64,000 nucleotides of DNA from an uncultured Pseudophaeobacter sp. (GCA_905479575.1 CAJQNB010000007.1:181110-245109), one strand, 5' to 3'; shown: positions 17,763 to 27,538, counted from the first letter of the stretch. Numbers and translations: made by a program. Notes: generated by a model from the sequence alone, not told the origin.

Positions 17763-18302
17763 ATGTTGGGTAAGTTTCTTGCGATTGTACTTGTGGTCTC
17801 CGGCCTCGCAGCTGGCGGGGCGATGTATTACCTGCAGGTCTATGGCTATTATGACGAGGTGGCGCTAAAGCCGGGCCAGGATGTCGTGCTGCTGCCACTG
17901 GGCAAGGACACCCCCTTGCCGATCGCCTATGGGGATTTTCAGGCGATTGATGCCAGCAGCTCGCCTATCCGCTATCGGGCCTGTTTCAGCACTTCGCTGA
18001 AGCCTGAAGCATTGGAGCAGTTGTTTCAGGTGTCAGAGCAAAAGGTCCCGCGCAATGCGCCGGGCTGGTTTGACTGTTTTGATGCCGAAGCCCTGGGGGT
18101 GGCTTTGCAGGCAGGGACCGCCACCGCCTTTGTCTCGGTCAAGAATATCTCTTACGGGGTGGATCGCATCGTGGCTGTCACCGATCAGGGGCTGGGCTAT
18201 GCCTGGCATGAGCTGAACGCCTGCGGTAAAAAGGCTTATGATGGCACCGTTGTTGGGGAAACCTGCCCACCGCGCCCGCAGAATACTCCGCCTGCAGAAT
18301 AA
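17763..18302 (+). CDS. Small membrane-anchored protein between glyQ and glyS (DUF6446-like)
   Basis: A 179-residue protein with one N-terminal hydrophobic segment (FLAIVLVVSGLAAGGAMYYL) and a soluble, probably periplasmic remainder. Several cysteines (ACFST, WFDCFD, NACGKK, GETCPP) could form disulphides. It resembles what I recall as DUF6446, found at this position in Rhodobacterales. Its function is unknown and a role in tRNA charging is not implied. ATG 17763 is favoured because AAGGG lies upstream. The 216-base gap to glyS holds no gene. Confidence 0.7.
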   Translation: MLGKFLAIVLVVSGLAAGGAMYYLQVYGYYDEVALKPGQDVVLLPLGKDTPLPIAYGDFQAIDASSSPIRYRACFSTSLKPEALEQLFQVSEQKVPRNAPGWFDCFDAEALGVALQAGTATAFVSVKNISYGVDRIVAVTDQGLGYAWHELNACGKKAYDGTVVGETCPPRPQNTPPAE

Positions 18303-18518
18303 CTGAATGGAGCGATCTGCCGCCTTGGCGCGTCAGCTGTGGGGTTTGGCAGATCGACTCAGGCGCTCTTTGTTGCCGTTGTGAATATGACCGAAGTGAG
18401 CAAAGCCTATGGACCCTCTCCTGTTGCTTTTGTAGTACTTCCCCTGCTGTCCGCGCCTTGTGTGGATATCGCCAATGCCATCGTCATCCAGGCGATTGTG
18501 AACTTCTGAGGACCCCAG

Positions 18519-20798
18519 ATGCCCGACCTGCTGATTGAACTGTTTTCCGAAGAAATCCCGGCCCGCATGCAGGCGCGTGCGGCTGAGGATCTGAAAAAGC
18601 GCATGACCGATGGTCTGGTCGAGGCAGGTCTCACCTATGCAGGCGCCGCCGCGTTCTCGACGCCGCGCCGTCTGACCCTGGCACTGGAGGGCCTGCTGGC
18701 CGAAAGCCCGACCCTGCGCGAAGAGCGCAAGGGGCCAAAGGTTGGCGCGCCGGACAAGGCAATCGAAGGCTTTTTGCGCGGCGCTGGGCTGACCCGCGAT
18801 CAGCTGGAAGAGCGCGATACGCCAAAAGGCGCGGTCTATTTTGCTATGATTGAAAAGCCCGGTCGTCCAGCCGCTGAAATCATCGCCGAGGTGCTGGAAG
18901 CAACGGTGCGCAACTTCCCCTGGCCCAAGTCCATGCGCTGGGGCGCCGGATCTCTGCGCTGGGTGCGGCCGCTACATTCGATCCTCTGTCAGCTCAGTGA
19001 TGAGAACGGATCCGAGGTGGTGCCGCTTGAGATCGACGGAATTGTCGCGGGCAATGTAACCCAGGGCCACCGCTTTATGGCGCCGGGAGAGATCACGGTA
19101 AATGGGTTTGAGGATTACGCCGCCAAGCTGAAGCGCGCCAATGTGGTGCTGGACCCGGCAGAGCGCAGCCAGGCGATCTGGCAGGAGGCCGGCAACCAGG
19201 CCTTTGCCCGTGGGCTGGAACTGGTCGAAGACAAGGGGCTTTTGACCGAGGTGGCTAGCCTAGTGGAATGGCCCGTGGTGCTGCTGGGTGATATCGACGC
19301 TGAGTTCCTGGAGCTGCCGCCGGAGGTGCTGCAGACCAGCATGCGCGAGCACCAAAAGTTTTTCTCGGTGAAGAACCCAAAAACCGGCCGGATCGAGGGC
19401 TTTGTCACTGTTGCCAACCGTGAAACCGCAGACCATGGCGCGACCATTCTGGCGGGCAATCAAAAGGTTCTGAGCGCCCGTCTGGCCGACGCCAAGTTCT
19501 TTTGGGAAAACGATCTGCGGGTGGCCAAGTCGGAAACCGGCATGGAAGCCTGGACCGCGCAGCTCAGCAATGTGACCTTCCACAACAAGCTGGGGATGCA
19601 GTCGGAACGGATTGACCGGATCGCAGCCCTGGCGCGGGAAATCGCGCCGGTGGTGGGCGCCGATGCGGATCTGGCAGAACAGGCAGCCCGGGTGGCCAAG
19701 GCGGATTTGTCCTCCGAGATGGTTTATGAATTCCCCGAACTGCAGGGGCTGATGGGGCGCTATTACGCCCAGGCGGCTGGCCTGCCGCAGGAGGTCGCCA
19801 ATGCCTGCGAGGCGCATTATTCGCCGCTGGGCCCCTCTGATGATGTGCCGTCCGAGCCGGTTTCGGTGGCTGTGGCGCTGGCCGACAAGATCGACACGCT
19901 GACCGGGTTCTGGGCGATTGATGAAAAACCCACCGGATCCAAAGACCCCTTTGCCCTGCGCCGCGCCGCGCTGGGGGTAATCCGGCTGGTGCTGGAGAAT
20001 GGGGTTAAGGGGGCGCTTTCTGAAGTCATTAAAAAAGCAACTTACATCCTAGCCTACTTAGAGGCTTGCAAGGGGACGAAAGCCTATGAGCAGATTGAAG
20101 CCGAAGGAATTTCCGGTGAACGATTCTTCCGGCATTTCGATCGCTGGCTTGCCGGAGGTTTTGATCCAGAGTTCACTGCTGAGGCCGTGTCGAAGTCTGA
20201 CCACTACGATGAAATGATTGAGGACTTCGTTTTCTATTCGATTTTGGATAAATATCGGGAGCTTGAATCAACTGACGATCTCCTCTCCTTCTTCCACGAC
20301 CGCCTCAAGGTCTTTCTGCGGGATCAGGGCATTCGCCATGATGTGATTGACGCCTGCATTGCCATGGACGGCAATGACGATCTGACGCTGCTGGTGAAAC
20401 GCGCCCGGGCCCTAGAAGATTTTATGAAGACAGAAGATGGCACCAACCTGTTGCAGGGCTTCAAGCGGGCCAACAACATCCTGACCCAGGCTGAGGAAAA
20501 GGACGGGGTGGAATACTCCTATGGCGCTGATGTGAAATTTGCCGAAGACGAAAGTGAAAAGGCTCTTTTCACCGCGCTTGCGGCGAGCGAGGGAGCGATC
20601 TCCACGGCCATCGAGGCCGAGGATTTCGCGGCCGCCATGGGCGGCATGGCGGCCCTGCGGGCGCCGGTGGATGCGTTTTTCGAAGCGGTGCAGGTGAATT
20701 CGGAGAAGGAAGTTGTCCGTCGCAACCGGTTGAACCTGCTGAGCCAAATCCGCAAGGTCTGCGGCCAGGTTGCGGACCTGTCTCTTATCGAAGCCTGA
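18519..20798 (+). CDS. glyS: Glycine-tRNA ligase beta subunit
   Basis: A 759-residue GlyS, which binds tRNA-Gly and completes the glycyl-tRNA synthetase. MPDLLIELFSEEIPARMQAR at the start and the HYSPLGPSDDVP and DKIDTLTGFWAIDEKPTGSKDPFALRR blocks are diagnostic. GAGGA precedes ATG 18519. Residues about 505-590 (20,025-20,290) are visibly poorer in GC and use codons such as ATA-, AAA- and TTA-type more than the flanks. This segment may be a variable insert. The reading frame is intact throughout. Confidence 0.95.
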   Translation: MPDLLIELFSEEIPARMQARAAEDLKKRMTDGLVEAGLTYAGAAAFSTPRRLTLALEGLLAESPTLREERKGPKVGAPDKAIEGFLRGAGLTRDQLEERDTPKGAVYFAMIEKPGRPAAEIIAEVLEATVRNFPWPKSMRWGAGSLRWVRPLHSILCQLSDENGSEVVPLEIDGIVAGNVTQGHRFMAPGEITVNGFEDYAAKLKRANVVLDPAERSQAIWQEAGNQAFARGLELVEDKGLLTEVASLVEWPVVLLGDIDAEFLELPPEVLQTSMREHQKFFSVKNPKTGRIEGFVTVANRETADHGATILAGNQKVLSARLADAKFFWENDLRVAKSETGMEAWTAQLSNVTFHNKLGMQSERIDRIAALAREIAPVVGADADLAEQAARVAKADLSSEMVYEFPELQGLMGRYYAQAAGLPQEVANACEAHYSPLGPSDDVPSEPVSVAVALADKIDTLTGFWAIDEKPTGSKDPFALRRAALGVIRLVLENGVKGALSEVIKKATYILAYLEACKGTKAYEQIEAEGISGERFFRHFDRWLAGGFDPEFTAEAVSKSDHYDEMIEDFVFYSILDKYRELESTDDLLSFFHDRLKVFLRDQGIRHDVIDACIAMDGNDDLTLLVKRARALEDFMKTEDGTNLLQGFKRANNILTQAEEKDGVEYSYGADVKFAEDESEKALFTALAASEGAISTAIEAEDFAAAMGGMAALRAPVDAFFEAVQVNSEKEVVRRNRLNLLSQIRKVCGQVADLSLIEA

Positions 20799-20830
20799 AG
20801 TCGGGCGCATTATCAGAGTTTCCAGAGTTT

Positions 20831-20865
20831 AGGGGGGGCTGCGTTTTGGCGCGGCCCCTGTTTTT
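20831..20865 (+). terminator. Terminator of glyS
   Basis: An imperfect GC stem (AGGGGGGGCTGCG with CGCGGCCCCT) is followed by GTTTTTG, 33 bases after the stop. Confidence 0.75.
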
Positions 20866-20884
20866 GTGCGGAGGCGTGTTTTGG

Positions 20885-20953
20885 GCGGGGCTCGGCCTTC
20901 CCGAACGCCAGCGCCCCCCTTTGGCCCTTAAGGGGCGTTCAGGCTGAGCCCGC
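20885..20953. repeat. Long imperfect inverted repeat upstream of ppdK
   Basis: The 25-base stretch 20885-20909 (GCGGGGCTCGGCC...GAACGCC) pairs imperfectly with 20934-20953 (GGCGTTCAGGCTGAGCCCGC). The 20799-21121 gap otherwise contains only the glyS terminator and no gene. Confidence 0.6.
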
Positions 20954-21121
20954 TTTGACCCGATTGGCGCTCTAAACCGGTATTGTGGCGCGAGGTCTGC
21001 GCTGTGGCATGGAAGAGAGCCTGAGGTAAATTCAGCGGCGGCTTTGGGCTTGGCTCTTGCGAAGGTGGCTGGCGTGATTATGCTGCAGACAAATAAAAGG
21101 TGCCGCAGTGCAGAAAAAACC

Positions 21122-23680
21122 ATGTCTGAGATCCCGCTTTCTACGTTGATCACCGCCACGGCCCCAATTGAGGCCGCAAATCATGGTGGGCGTGCCAAAT
21201 GCCTGCAGCGCTTGGTACGGCTGGATCTTCCCGTTCCCCGCACTGTGGCTCTGTCTTTTGCTGCGGTGCAGCAGGTGGCCTCGGGCGAGTTGCCGGACAT
21301 TCGTGCCATTCTGGCGGAGTTCTCGGAGGATGCGCTGCTCTGTGTGCGGCCCTCGTCTGAGGTGCCGGATTGGGGCGGGCCGAGTGCGATCCTGAATATC
21401 GGTATGAACGACGCCCGCTATCTGTCCCTGAGCGAGGTCTTGGGGCAGGCGGCTGCTGCCTCGCTGTATCTGCGGTTTGTGCAGTCCTATGCGGTGCATG
21501 TGGCGCGGCTGGATCCGGATGTTTTTGATGACGTCGAAGACGGCGGGCCGGATGCGCTGCGCGAAATCCTGCAGGCCTATGAGGCCGAGACGGACGAGGT
21601 TTTCCCACAGGATCCCGGCGAACAGCTGGCGGCGGTGCTGCGTTCAATGGCGCGGGCCTGGGAGGGCACCTCGGCGCGGCTGTTGCGGCAGGCCAAGGGG
21701 GCTCCGGCAGATGCCGGTCTGGGGCTGGTGGTGCAAGAGATGATCCCCGGTCTGGGCCAGGGTGAATGCGGATCAGGCGTGTTGCAGCTGGTGGATTCTG
21801 ATACCGGGCTGCCGCAGCTGACGGGCCGCTATCTGAGCCAAAGCCAGGGGCGCGAGGCATTGGGAGCAGGCACTGAGGCTTTGTTCTTGGAAAAAGATGC
21901 GCGGGGGCCCTCGCTGGAGGAGCTGGCGCCAGAGGCTTTTGCGCGGATCAAGGCGGATGCCGCGCTGATGCGGGTGCGCCTGCGCGAAGAAATGCAGGTA
22001 GAATTTGTCATCCAGAACGGTGCATTGCATATCCTGGATGGGGTGCGGGTGCTGCGGTCTTCGCGCGCAGCGGTGCGGATCGCGGTGGCGCTGGCGCAGG
22101 ATGGGATCATCCCCCCACATGAGGCGGTCATGCGGGTGGACGCCCATGTGCTGAGCGAGCTGTTGCACCGGCAGGTTGCCCCCAGCGCAGCCCGGGATGT
22201 GATCGGGGCCGGCATTGCTGCCAGCCCGGGTGCCGCAACGGGGCAGTTGGTGTTTACGGCGGCGGATGCGCAGTCCAGCGCCGCCCGCGGTGAGCCTTGC
22301 GTTTTGGTGCGCCGGGAGACCTCGCCGGATGATGTGCGCGGCATGCATGCGGCGGTGGCGGTTCTGACGGGCAGGGGCGGGATGACCAGCCATGCGGCGG
22401 TGATCGGGCGTGGGCTTGGCCTGCCCAGCATTGTCGGGGCGTCGAACATGACCTTTGATTCCCGCAAGAAACGACTGATTTCCGCCAGTGGTCAGGTCTT
22501 TCACGCTGGCGACATCGTGACCATTGATGGCAGCCGCGGAGAAGTCCTTGCGGGGGAACCTGAAATGCTGGAAGCGGCGGAGGACGATGCCTTTCAAGCC
22601 TTGCTGGCCTGGGCGGATGAGGCGCGCGATATCGACATTCGCGCCAATGCCGATACCCCGGCAGATGCGCAGACAGCGCGCAATTTCAACGCCCAGGGCA
22701 TTGGCCTGTGCCGGACCGAGCACATGTTCTTTGATCCCGGGCGCCTGACGGTGATGCGGGAAATGATCTTTGCCGAAACCTCCAGTGGGCGGGCTGCGGT
22801 GCTGGCGCGGCTGTTGCCAATGCAGCGTGAGGACTTTCTGGAGCTGTTTCGCATCATGGAGGGCTTGCCGGTCTGCATTCGCCTGTTTGACCCGCCGCTG
22901 CATGAATTTCTGCCGACCAGCAAAACGGGCCAGCGCGAACTGTCTGAGGCTTTGGATATTCCGGTGAGCGATGTTACCCGGCGAGTCGAGGAAATGGCGG
23001 AGTATAACCCAATGCTGGGTCTGCGCGGCGTGCGCCTGGGCGTCACCGTGCCAGAGATCTATGACATGCAGGCGCGGGCCATTTTTGAAGCCACACTTTT
23101 GGCTTCAAAAGATGGGGCGCCGGTGGTGCCGGAGGTGATGATCCCGCTGGTTTCGGCCAAGCGTGAAGTTGAACTGGTCAAGGCGCGCATTGATGCGGTT
23201 GCTGCTGCGGTTGCCGCGGAACAGGGCGAAAGCTTTGACTACCGTCTTGGGGTCATGGTGGAAACACCGCGGGCGGCGTTGCGGGCGGATGAGATCGCCC
23301 CGCATACCTCGTTCCTGAGTTTTGGGACCAACGATTTGACCCAGATGACCTACGGGTTGTCGCGCGATGATGCGGGTCGGTTTATGTCCAATTACGTGCA
23401 GCAGGGGGTCTTTCCCGAGGATCCTTTCCACGTGCTGGATGTGGACGGCGTTGGCGAGCTGTTGAAGCTGGGTGTGCAGCGTGGACGCAGCACCAATCCC
23501 GAGGTCACCCTGTCGATTTGTGGTGAGCATGGGGGCAACCCCGAATCAATTGCTTTTTGCCGTGAAGCTGGCTTTGATTATGTGTCCTGTTCGCCTTTTC
23601 GGGTTCCGGTGGTGCGCTTGGCTGCGGCACAGCTGGCAATTGGCGAGAAAACCGGCGCAGTTTCTCCAACATACACATAA
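21122..23680 (+). CDS. ppdK: Pyruvate, phosphate dikinase-type enzyme
   Basis: An 852-residue PPDK-family protein that interconverts pyruvate, ATP and phosphate with PEP, AMP and pyrophosphate. Residues about 17-330 are an ATP-grasp domain shorter than in plant enzymes. The swivelling domain holds the phospho-histidine motif LTGRGGMTSHAAVIGRGLG (H424). The C-terminal PEP/pyruvate barrel has GLCRTEHMFF, SFGTNDLTQMTYGLSRDDAG and the acid/base Cys in CGEHGGNP. I start at ATG 21122 (MSEIPLSTLI), where homology begins. The ribosome site is weak. The shortened N-terminal part leaves some doubt about the exact phosphoryl donor. Confidence 0.87.
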   Translation: MSEIPLSTLITATAPIEAANHGGRAKCLQRLVRLDLPVPRTVALSFAAVQQVASGELPDIRAILAEFSEDALLCVRPSSEVPDWGGPSAILNIGMNDARYLSLSEVLGQAAAASLYLRFVQSYAVHVARLDPDVFDDVEDGGPDALREILQAYEAETDEVFPQDPGEQLAAVLRSMARAWEGTSARLLRQAKGAPADAGLGLVVQEMIPGLGQGECGSGVLQLVDSDTGLPQLTGRYLSQSQGREALGAGTEALFLEKDARGPSLEELAPEAFARIKADAALMRVRLREEMQVEFVIQNGALHILDGVRVLRSSRAAVRIAVALAQDGIIPPHEAVMRVDAHVLSELLHRQVAPSAARDVIGAGIAASPGAATGQLVFTAADAQSSAARGEPCVLVRRETSPDDVRGMHAAVAVLTGRGGMTSHAAVIGRGLGLPSIVGASNMTFDSRKKRLISASGQVFHAGDIVTIDGSRGEVLAGEPEMLEAAEDDAFQALLAWADEARDIDIRANADTPADAQTARNFNAQGIGLCRTEHMFFDPGRLTVMREMIFAETSSGRAAVLARLLPMQREDFLELFRIMEGLPVCIRLFDPPLHEFLPTSKTGQRELSEALDIPVSDVTRRVEEMAEYNPMLGLRGVRLGVTVPEIYDMQARAIFEATLLASKDGAPVVPEVMIPLVSAKREVELVKARIDAVAAAVAAEQGESFDYRLGVMVETPRAALRADEIAPHTSFLSFGTNDLTQMTYGLSRDDAGRFMSNYVQQGVFPEDPFHVLDVDGVGELLKLGVQRGRSTNPEVTLSICGEHGGNPESIAFCREAGFDYVSCSPFRVPVVRLAAAQLAIGEKTGAVSPTYT

Positions 23681-23705
23681 AATTAGGAAAAATTTGTTTT
23701 TTCCG

Positions 23706-23739
23706 ACCCCGACATAGGCAGGCCTGTGATCGGGGTTTT
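23706..23739 (+). terminator. Terminator of ppdK
   Basis: ACCCCGA (23706-23712) pairs with TCGGGGT (23730-23736) around an inner CATAGGC/CCTGTG stem, ending in TTTT. Confidence 0.75.
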
Positions 23740-23858
23740 GGGCGTCTCAGGGGGGCGGGAGCCCCGGAACTGGACGTTTTGGCCGAATGTGGTTAAAGGA
23801 GGCGATCGCATTGGACTGGGGAGGCTGTGCGGAAGTGGAAAATTTGAGGACCCCTGAC

Positions 23859-24506
23859 ATGAAATTCCTGACCTTGGCTGCCCTGGCGGTAGCAACAACA
23901 ATGACGGGACAAATGGCCAAGGCCGAGACCGGCTTGAGCGCTCTGTTCAAGCGTGAGCAATCGACCCTCAATTCGGTTCCAGGCTCCCGTCTGTCGAGCT
24001 TTCTTGGTTTCAAAATTCGCCCCAAGACAACGGCCCCAGAAGATATCACCTTTACCAAGGCCTGGCTGGCTGAACAGCCCGTGGCCACAGGGGGAGAAAA
24101 CTTCGCCTGCCTGGCCGAAGCCCTCTACTTTGAGGCGCGCGGTGAGACCGTCAAAGGCCAGTTTGCAGTGGCTGAAGTGATCATGAACCGGGTGAAAAGC
24201 GCCCAGTTCCCCAACTCGCTGTGTGGGGTGATCAACCAGGGGACCGGCCGACGCTATCAGTGCCAGTTTACCTATACCTGTGATGGCCGTGAAGAGGTGA
24301 TCCGGGAGAAAACGGCCTATGTGCGGGGGGCCAAGATTGCACGTATGGTGATTGACGGGGCTGCGCCTGACCTTACCCAGGGGGCGACGTATTATCATAC
24401 CAATGCCGTCAGCCCGCGTTGGAGCCGTAGCTTTACCAAGACCACGCGTATCGGCGTACATTTGTTTTACCGCGATGACCGCTACCGCACCGCCTCTAAT
24501 GACTGA
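23859..24506 (+). CDS. Secreted cell wall hydrolase, SleB type
   Basis: A 215-residue exported protein. A signal peptide (MKFLTLAALAVATTMTGQMAKA) precedes the mature part. Residues from about 82 form a SleB-like hydrolase domain: NFACLAEALYFEARGET, GQFAVAEVIMNRV, SLCGVINQG and CQFTYTCDG. SleB-type enzymes cleave peptidoglycan glycan strands, in the periplasm here. ATG 23859 is preceded by GAGGA and starts the signal peptide; the longer upstream frame is not supported. No spore genes are present, so a growth or turnover role is likely. Confidence 0.9.
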   Translation: MKFLTLAALAVATTMTGQMAKAETGLSALFKREQSTLNSVPGSRLSSFLGFKIRPKTTAPEDITFTKAWLAEQPVATGGENFACLAEALYFEARGETVKGQFAVAEVIMNRVKSAQFPNSLCGVINQGTGRRYQCQFTYTCDGREEVIREKTAYVRGAKIARMVIDGAAPDLTQGATYYHTNAVSPRWSRSFTKTTRIGVHLFYRDDRYRTASND

Positions 24507-24704
24507 GGACACGCCTGTCGGTATGCTGTGCTGGGGTCCAGCTGCCGCCGAGGCTGGCTATTTTTGACAGTGCGGAGCCATGCTGCGCCGCATTCAGGGC
24601 CTAGTCGGACGTAAGCGGGCCTGTTAAGGCACGGATCAACGCTTAGACTAAGCCCTATGCGTTGAATGACGTTCTACCTCTTGCCAGCCAAAGGCCCGTT
24701 TGCC

Positions 24705-25625
24705 ATGTCTTCAGAAGTTCGCCTCGCCTTTGAACACCCCTCCGAACGCGCCGCTGCGACTGCCAGGCCGGGGCCTCTGGACCGAATTTCCCTACGCGAC
24801 CATATGGTCGAGGTTGAGATTGGCGCTTTTCAGGCCGAACGGGGCAATACCCAGCGGATCAGTTTCAATGTCGTGGTTGAGGTAACGCCTCTGCCTGCGG
24901 ATCTGGACGACGATGTGGATCGGATCCTGTCCTATGACAAAGTGACCGAAGCCATTGCCTATGAACTGGCGGCAGAGCGGCTCAACCTTTTGGAAACATT
25001 GGCGGAACGGGTTGCAGAACGGATCCTGCATGAACCGCAGGCGGTGCGGGTTTTTGTGCGTATCGAAAAACTGGACCGTGGCCCCGGCGCTCTGGGGGTG
25101 GAAATTGCCCGGTCCAAAGATCAGGTGAACCACAGCGTCGAGGAGGACGAGCCGCCGCATCCTCGGTTGATGTATCTGTCCAACGCGGCGATCGAGAGCG
25201 CAAATTTCAAGACATGGATCGACCAGATGGAAAGCCGCCAGCGACCGCTGATTCTCTGCGTCGGGGCACATCCGCTGGAGGTGCCCAAAACTGGCCATAA
25301 AATGACTCAGCGTCGAATTGATTTACTTTCTATCGAACAAAATGCTTGGCGCCTGGCGGCCAAAGACGACCGCTGCGTGGTGGTTGCCACCCGGACCGAG
25401 CTCGATTGGGCCATGAAAAATGGCCAGATCTGCGTCTGGGCGCCGTCAAAGATCGTTTTGGACGCTGTGGATGGTCCGTCAGAAGCGCCTTCTGAAGCGG
25501 TTGCATTGGCAGCCTGGTTTGCGGCAACCTTTGAAGCGGGCGAAATGATTGTTATTGGCGCTGAGTCTCCTGAGAGCCCGCAGGTGCCACTGCGCGTCGT
25601 CAATGTGGAGCAAACCCAGTTGTGA
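24705..25625 (+). CDS. folB: Dihydroneopterin aldolase with C-terminal extension
   Basis: A 306-residue protein whose residues about 27-130 are a dihydroneopterin aldolase, which makes 6-hydroxymethyl-dihydropterin for folate. The catalytic-type residues appear kept: E45 (FQAERG), Y77 (LSYDKV) and K122 (RIEKLD). Residues about 150-306 form a second region that I cannot assign; it does not show HPPK (FolK) motifs. folP overlaps the stop (TGATG), giving a folate operon. ATG 24705 has a weak ribosome site but places homology near the start. Confidence 0.85.
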   Translation: MSSEVRLAFEHPSERAAATARPGPLDRISLRDHMVEVEIGAFQAERGNTQRISFNVVVEVTPLPADLDDDVDRILSYDKVTEAIAYELAAERLNLLETLAERVAERILHEPQAVRVFVRIEKLDRGPGALGVEIARSKDQVNHSVEEDEPPHPRLMYLSNAAIESANFKTWIDQMESRQRPLILCVGAHPLEVPKTGHKMTQRRIDLLSIEQNAWRLAAKDDRCVVVATRTELDWAMKNGQICVWAPSKIVLDAVDGPSEAPSEAVALAAWFAATFEAGEMIVIGAESPESPQVPLRVVNVEQTQL

Positions 25626-26617
25626 TGTATTACCGGCCACTGGTGCGGCATGGAGAGACACGACCCGAAGGCGCGCTGCCGCTTGCAGGCGGGTCGCTTT
25701 GGTTTTCAGAAGTAGAATTGTTGAGCCGGGAGGCGCCGCCACGGATTGTACCGGTTGGTTTGGTCCCGGCTGAGGTGCGCCACCGGTTGACGTTTCGGCG
25801 CGCGGCCATTGCGGGCCTAGATATGACCCGCCCTAAAATCATGGGTATCCTGAATGCGACCCCGGACAGTTTTTCCGATGGGGGGCGTCACATTGGCGTT
25901 GCAGCTGGTGTGGAGGCGGCGCAGCGTATGGTGGCAGAGGGCGCTGATATGCTTGATATCGGGGGGGAATCCACCCGCCCGGGGGCGGCTTTTGTGCCCG
26001 AAGAGGAAGAAATCGCCCGCACCATCCCAGTGATTGCCGCTATTCGCGCCACATCTGATGTGCCGATCTCGATTGATACCCGCAAGGCAGCTGTGGCCAT
26101 GGACGCCCTGGAGGCGGGGGCGCAGCTGGTCAATGATGTTTCGGGATTTACCTATGATGCGGCCCTGGCGCCGCTTGCGGCCCAGGCAGGCGCCCCGGTT
26201 TGCGTGATGCACTCGCAGGGGGATCCGGAAACCATGCAGAAAGATCCTCGTTATGATCACGTGCTGCTGGACGTCTATGACTACCTGGAAAAACAGGTGG
26301 ACCGGCTAGAGGCGACGGGGATTCTGCGCGATCAGATCGTGGTTGATCCCGGCATTGGGTTTGGCAAAACACAGGCGCATAATCTGTCCCTTATCAAAGG
26401 GTTGAGCCTGTTTCACGGGCTGGGTTGTCCAGTCTTGCTTGGGGTGTCCCGCAAGCGGTTCATTGGCGATATCGGGCAGGAGCCGCAGGCGGACAAACGG
26501 GCGCCCGGTTCGATTGCTGTTGCCTTGGCTGGTGTGGCCAAAGGCGTGCAGATGCTGCGTGTGCATGATGTGGCGGAAACCGCACAGGCCCTGCGGCTGT
26601 GGCAGGCAACGCGCTAG
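25625..26617 (+). CDS. folP: Dihydropteroate synthase
   Basis: A 330-residue DHPS that joins p-aminobenzoate to hydroxymethyl-dihydropterin pyrophosphate, the sulfonamide target. Core motifs are MGILNATPDSFSDGG, DIGGESTRPGA, PISIDTRKAAVA, NDVSGF and GVSRKRFIGDI. The first about 70 residues precede the usual barrel and look like a lineage-specific extension. The ATG at 25625 overlaps the folB stop; a GTG three bases earlier is the alternative. A plus-strand folB-folP unit ends here, facing the minus-strand EamA genes. Confidence 0.94.
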   Translation: MYYRPLVRHGETRPEGALPLAGGSLWFSEVELLSREAPPRIVPVGLVPAEVRHRLTFRRAAIAGLDMTRPKIMGILNATPDSFSDGGRHIGVAAGVEAAQRMVAEGADMLDIGGESTRPGAAFVPEEEEIARTIPVIAAIRATSDVPISIDTRKAAVAMDALEAGAQLVNDVSGFTYDAALAPLAAQAGAPVCVMHSQGDPETMQKDPRYDHVLLDVYDYLEKQVDRLEATGILRDQIVVDPGIGFGKTQAHNLSLIKGLSLFHGLGCPVLLGVSRKRFIGDIGQEPQADKRAPGSIAVALAGVAKGVQMLRVHDVAETAQALRLWQATR

Positions 26618-26626
26618 ACCATAGCC

Positions 26627-27538
26627 CTAGCTGTGCTGGGACCGGGTGAACAATCGGGTCAGCGCCCCCCATTGGCTGATGCACAGGCCGGTCAGGATCA
26701 GCGCCATGGCCAGCATCATCGAAGCGGGCAGCGCTTCATTCAGGAACACTGCACCCAGCAGCACCGCCCAGATCGGCACCTGATAGTTGGTGAGGGTCAT
26801 AAAGGTTGGCCCGGCTTCGCGCACTACGATCACCCGCAACAGATTGGCCGCTGCGGTGGGGATCAACCCGAGCAGGGCAATAAGTGCAAGCGTCTGATGG
26901 TTTGGCAGCGGCGGCGCGCCTTCGATGCTCCAGACCACGGGCAGGATGATCACACTGCCAATAAGCAAAAGAACAGCAGCCAGCCCCACCGGATCCACCG
27001 GCGGCAGGCGGCGGGTCAGGATCGAGCTGACAGCATAGCAGCCAGCGGCTGATACGCAGGCAAGACGTCCCCAGAGTTCCAGCTCTGAATGACTGCTGGC
27101 AAAGGCCTTGCCGCCGATCAAAATCGCCACGCCGACAAAGCCAATGACAAATCCAACCAGGCGGCGCAGCACCATTTGCTCTCCGGGAATAAAGAGATGC
27201 GCCAGGGGCAGGACGAGCAGCGGAATTGCCGCCATGCTCAGCCCGGTAAACCCGGCCGAGACATGTTGTTGCCCCCAGTTGATCAGCATGAAGGGCAGGG
27301 CCGTGCTGAAGGCGCCGATAATCAGCACCGCCGACCAGTTGCGCGCCCCCTTGAACAGGGCAAAGCCACGCCAGGCCCAAACAGCGCCCAGCAAAGCAGC
27401 GGCAAATCCGATCCGTCCGGCAGCAAGCCAAAAGGGGGTAATCCCGTCCAGCGCAAGCTTGATCAGTGGAAACGTCCCACCCCAGACAAATCCAAGCGTG
27501 GCAATCATCAGCCAGTATTTTCCCATTCGATCTGGCAT
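26627..27538 (-). CDS. EamA/DMT family transporter (paralogue 1)
   Basis: A 303-residue drug/metabolite-type transporter with ten expected membrane segments in two EamA repeats. LGFVWGGTFPLIKLALDGITP starts the first, and LPFMLINWGQQHVSAGFTGL is a conserved block. ATG 27538 is favoured because GGAG lies five bases upstream. It is the downstream member of a tandem pair of similar genes with the same inferred length. It ends 9 bases from the convergent folP stop, so transcripts must overlap or terminate close together. Substrate unknown. Confidence 0.9.
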   Translation of the reverse strand: MPDRMGKYWLMIATLGFVWGGTFPLIKLALDGITPFWLAAGRIGFAAALLGAVWAWRGFALFKGARNWSAVLIIGAFSTALPFMLINWGQQHVSAGFTGLSMAAIPLLVLPLAHLFIPGEQMVLRRLVGFVIGFVGVAILIGGKAFASSHSELELWGRLACVSAAGCYAVSSILTRRLPPVDPVGLAAVLLLIGSVIILPVVWSIEGAPPLPNHQTLALIALLGLIPTAAANLLRVIVVREAGPTFMTLTNYQVPIWAVLLGAVFLNEALPASMMLAMALILTGLCISQWGALTRLFTRSQHS

